From the NCBI GenBank assembly GCA_028292565.1, contig JAQGMD010000086.1:1-22031 (forward strand): a DNA stretch of 22,031 nucleotides, written 5' to 3'. A program made the position numbers and the translations under genes. Positions 21,284-22,031 of the stretch are shown in pieces. This DNA is from Burkholderia sp. GTDB lineage: Bacteria > Pseudomonadota > Gammaproteobacteria > Burkholderiales > Burkholderiaceae. Below the pieces are notes generated by a model. That model saw only the letters and a list, made by a program, of their open reading frames with translations, did no database searches and had not been told where the DNA came from. How positions within the stretch are numbered: the stretch's first letter is position 1; each line of letters begins with the position of its first letter.

Positions 21284-21786
21284 TGAACCCCACAGCAGCG
21301 CACGAAGCCACGGGGGTGCTCGGATGGCTGGCGGCCACACCGCTCTCGAACGCGATGCGCACCGGGTTGTGGACGTACCCGATCGTCGAAATCGTCCATA
21401 TTTTCGGATTCGTCGTGCTGGTGGGATCTGTGGTCATGTTCGACCTGCGCGTGCTCGGGCTCTCGAAGAATCTGTCGGTGCAGGCTGTCGCCCGTCATTT
21501 ATTGCCCTGGTCGATTGCCGCTTTGCTGCTGGTGGTCCCGGCGGGACTGATGATGTTCTCCGCGCATCCCGATGACTTCGCCACTAACAACGTTTTCCTC
21601 CTGAAACTTGGATTGATCGGTATCGCCGGCATCAATGCGGCGATGTTCCACCTCGGCGTTTACAGTTCTGTCCCGGAATGGGACACAGGAGTCGCTGCTC
21701 CCGGCGCGGCAAAATTCCAGGCGGTGCTGTCGATCGGCCTATGGACCTCGGTCATCTGTTGCGGACGCTTGCTGGCCTACACCTGA
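21283..21786 (+). CDS. DUF6644 family membrane protein
   Basis: The 167-residue protein has an amphipathic N-terminus (GVLGWLAATPLSNAMRTGLW) and about four membrane helices, near residues 25-49, 66-88, 100-122 and 143-163. The pattern TYPIVEIVHIFGFVVLVGSVVMFDLRVLG is characteristic of DUF6644; conserved His residues in the first helix and H68 near the second helix could bind haem or metal. GTG 21283 overlaps the DUF6152 stop. Pairing of DUF6152 and DUF6644 is, to my knowledge, a recurrent arrangement, and suggests a membrane complex with a periplasmic partner. Function is not known. Confidence 0.87.
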   Translation: MNPTAAHEATGVLGWLAATPLSNAMRTGLWTYPIVEIVHIFGFVVLVGSVVMFDLRVLGLSKNLSVQAVARHLLPWSIAALLLVVPAGLMMFSAHPDDFATNNVFLLKLGLIGIAGINAAMFHLGVYSSVPEWDTGVAAPGAAKFQAVLSIGLWTSVICCGRLLAYT

Positions 21787-21806
21787 CGTAGCGGAAAGGA
21801 GGCGCC

Positions 21807-21983
21807 ATGGCACTCTTCCGGTTTCTCATCCTGTTGCTTGCATTCATGCAGCCGGCCCCGGCAGCGAACAATGACGAGGCATTCTGGTCCGCGCTCAAAT
21901 CAGGTAAGGCGCCGCGCAGGAATAAGTTGGGCAATTTGGCGGCCGTCGCGGGATGCGGTGCAAGGCGTGAGGAGGAGTCATAG
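21807..21983 (+). pseudogene. Truncated histidine phosphatase family gene (5' remnant)
   Basis: ATG 21807 with a good AAAGGAGG site opens a 58-codon frame. It begins with a signal peptide (MALFRFLILLLAFMQPAPA) and N-N-D-E-A-F-W-S-A-L-K-S-G. In exported histidine phosphatases this is followed at once by G-H-V-x-L-x-R-H-A, carrying the catalytic histidine. Here the sequence changes after K-S-G to a charged, unrelated stretch (KAPRRNKLGN ... REEES) ending in TAG 21981-21983. The change suggests interruption by other DNA, probably a repeat. Alternatively it is a small exported protein of unknown function. No catalytic R-H-x motif exists in what remains. Confidence 0.55.
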
Positions 21984-21992
21984 CGAGCTATG
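21979..21992. repeat. CATAGC-GA-GCTATG palindrome near the right edge
   Basis: CATAGC (21979-21984) and GCTATG (21987-21992) form a perfect dyad with a two-base centre, inside a stretch from about 21903 that replaces the body of the truncated phosphatase gene. The stretch looks like part of a dispersed repeat rather than coding DNA, but it runs off the window, so its ends cannot be seen. Confidence 0.4.
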
Positions 21993-22031
21993 GCGACGAC
22001 GAGCAACGCAGCAACGCGCCCGCTACGGCCA

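Overview
The window looks like a chromosomal segment of a high-GC betaproteobacterium, probably order Burkholderiales. This placement is an inference from the high GC, the gene content (PRC-barrel, HdeD, DUF5335, BON and Usp stress genes; Rieske oxygenase with DUF6152/DUF6644 neighbours) and the style of the intergenic palindromes. No rRNA, tRNA, CRISPR array, transposase or phage gene was seen. Coding is dense, with about 25 complete genes, a partial gene at the left edge, one clear pseudogene and one apparently truncated gene at the right edge.

Layout. (1) 1-147 is the C-terminal tail of a chemoreceptor. (2) 262-4009, plus strand: a beta-lactamase-fold serine hydrolase, a Tat-exported intradiol dioxygenase, a DoxX membrane protein and a GDSL lipoprotein hydrolase. 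(3) 4071-9923, minus strand: one apparent operon read LLM flavin monooxygenase, three tandem MDR (zinc-free quinone-oxidoreductase type) reductases, an Old Yellow Enzyme, a decayed aldo/keto reductase start, and a DUF1931 histone-fold protein. (4) 10063-13395: a general stress block with an exported PRC-barrel protein (minus), HdeD-like membrane protein, DUF5335 and triple-BON protein (plus), and a universal stress protein (minus). (5) 13571-15147: a thioredoxin-reductase-like flavoprotein lacking its redox cysteines, followed by a UBP-type zinc finger protein. (6) 15196-18586: an aldehyde dehydrogenase (minus) divergent from a Rieske ring-hydroxylating oxygenase alpha/beta pair (plus). (7) 18695-20834: a MerA/RclA-like disulfide oxidoreductase (minus) and WrbA (plus). 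(8) 20930-21786: DUF6152 and DUF6644 as a translationally coupled pair, then a truncated histidine-phosphatase start.

Functionally the window is rich in flavin- and nicotinamide-dependent redox enzymes (OYE, LLM, three MDRs, WrbA, a TrxR-like protein, a MerA-like protein, ALDH) beside aromatic-ring chemistry (Rieske oxygenase, intradiol dioxygenase). This suggests handling of aromatic, quinone or electrophile substrates together with oxidative and envelope stress. Every one of the four convergent gene junctions carries a hairpin of a TAGGTTGGGAT-type palindromic repeat, and one copy supplies the stop codon of the adjacent gene. The least explained items are the cysteine-free TrxR-like protein with its ZnF-UBP partner, the histone-fold gene at the end of a reductase operon, and a pair of GTAA-N3-TTAC dyads 20 bp apart in the long intergenic region of the stress block.
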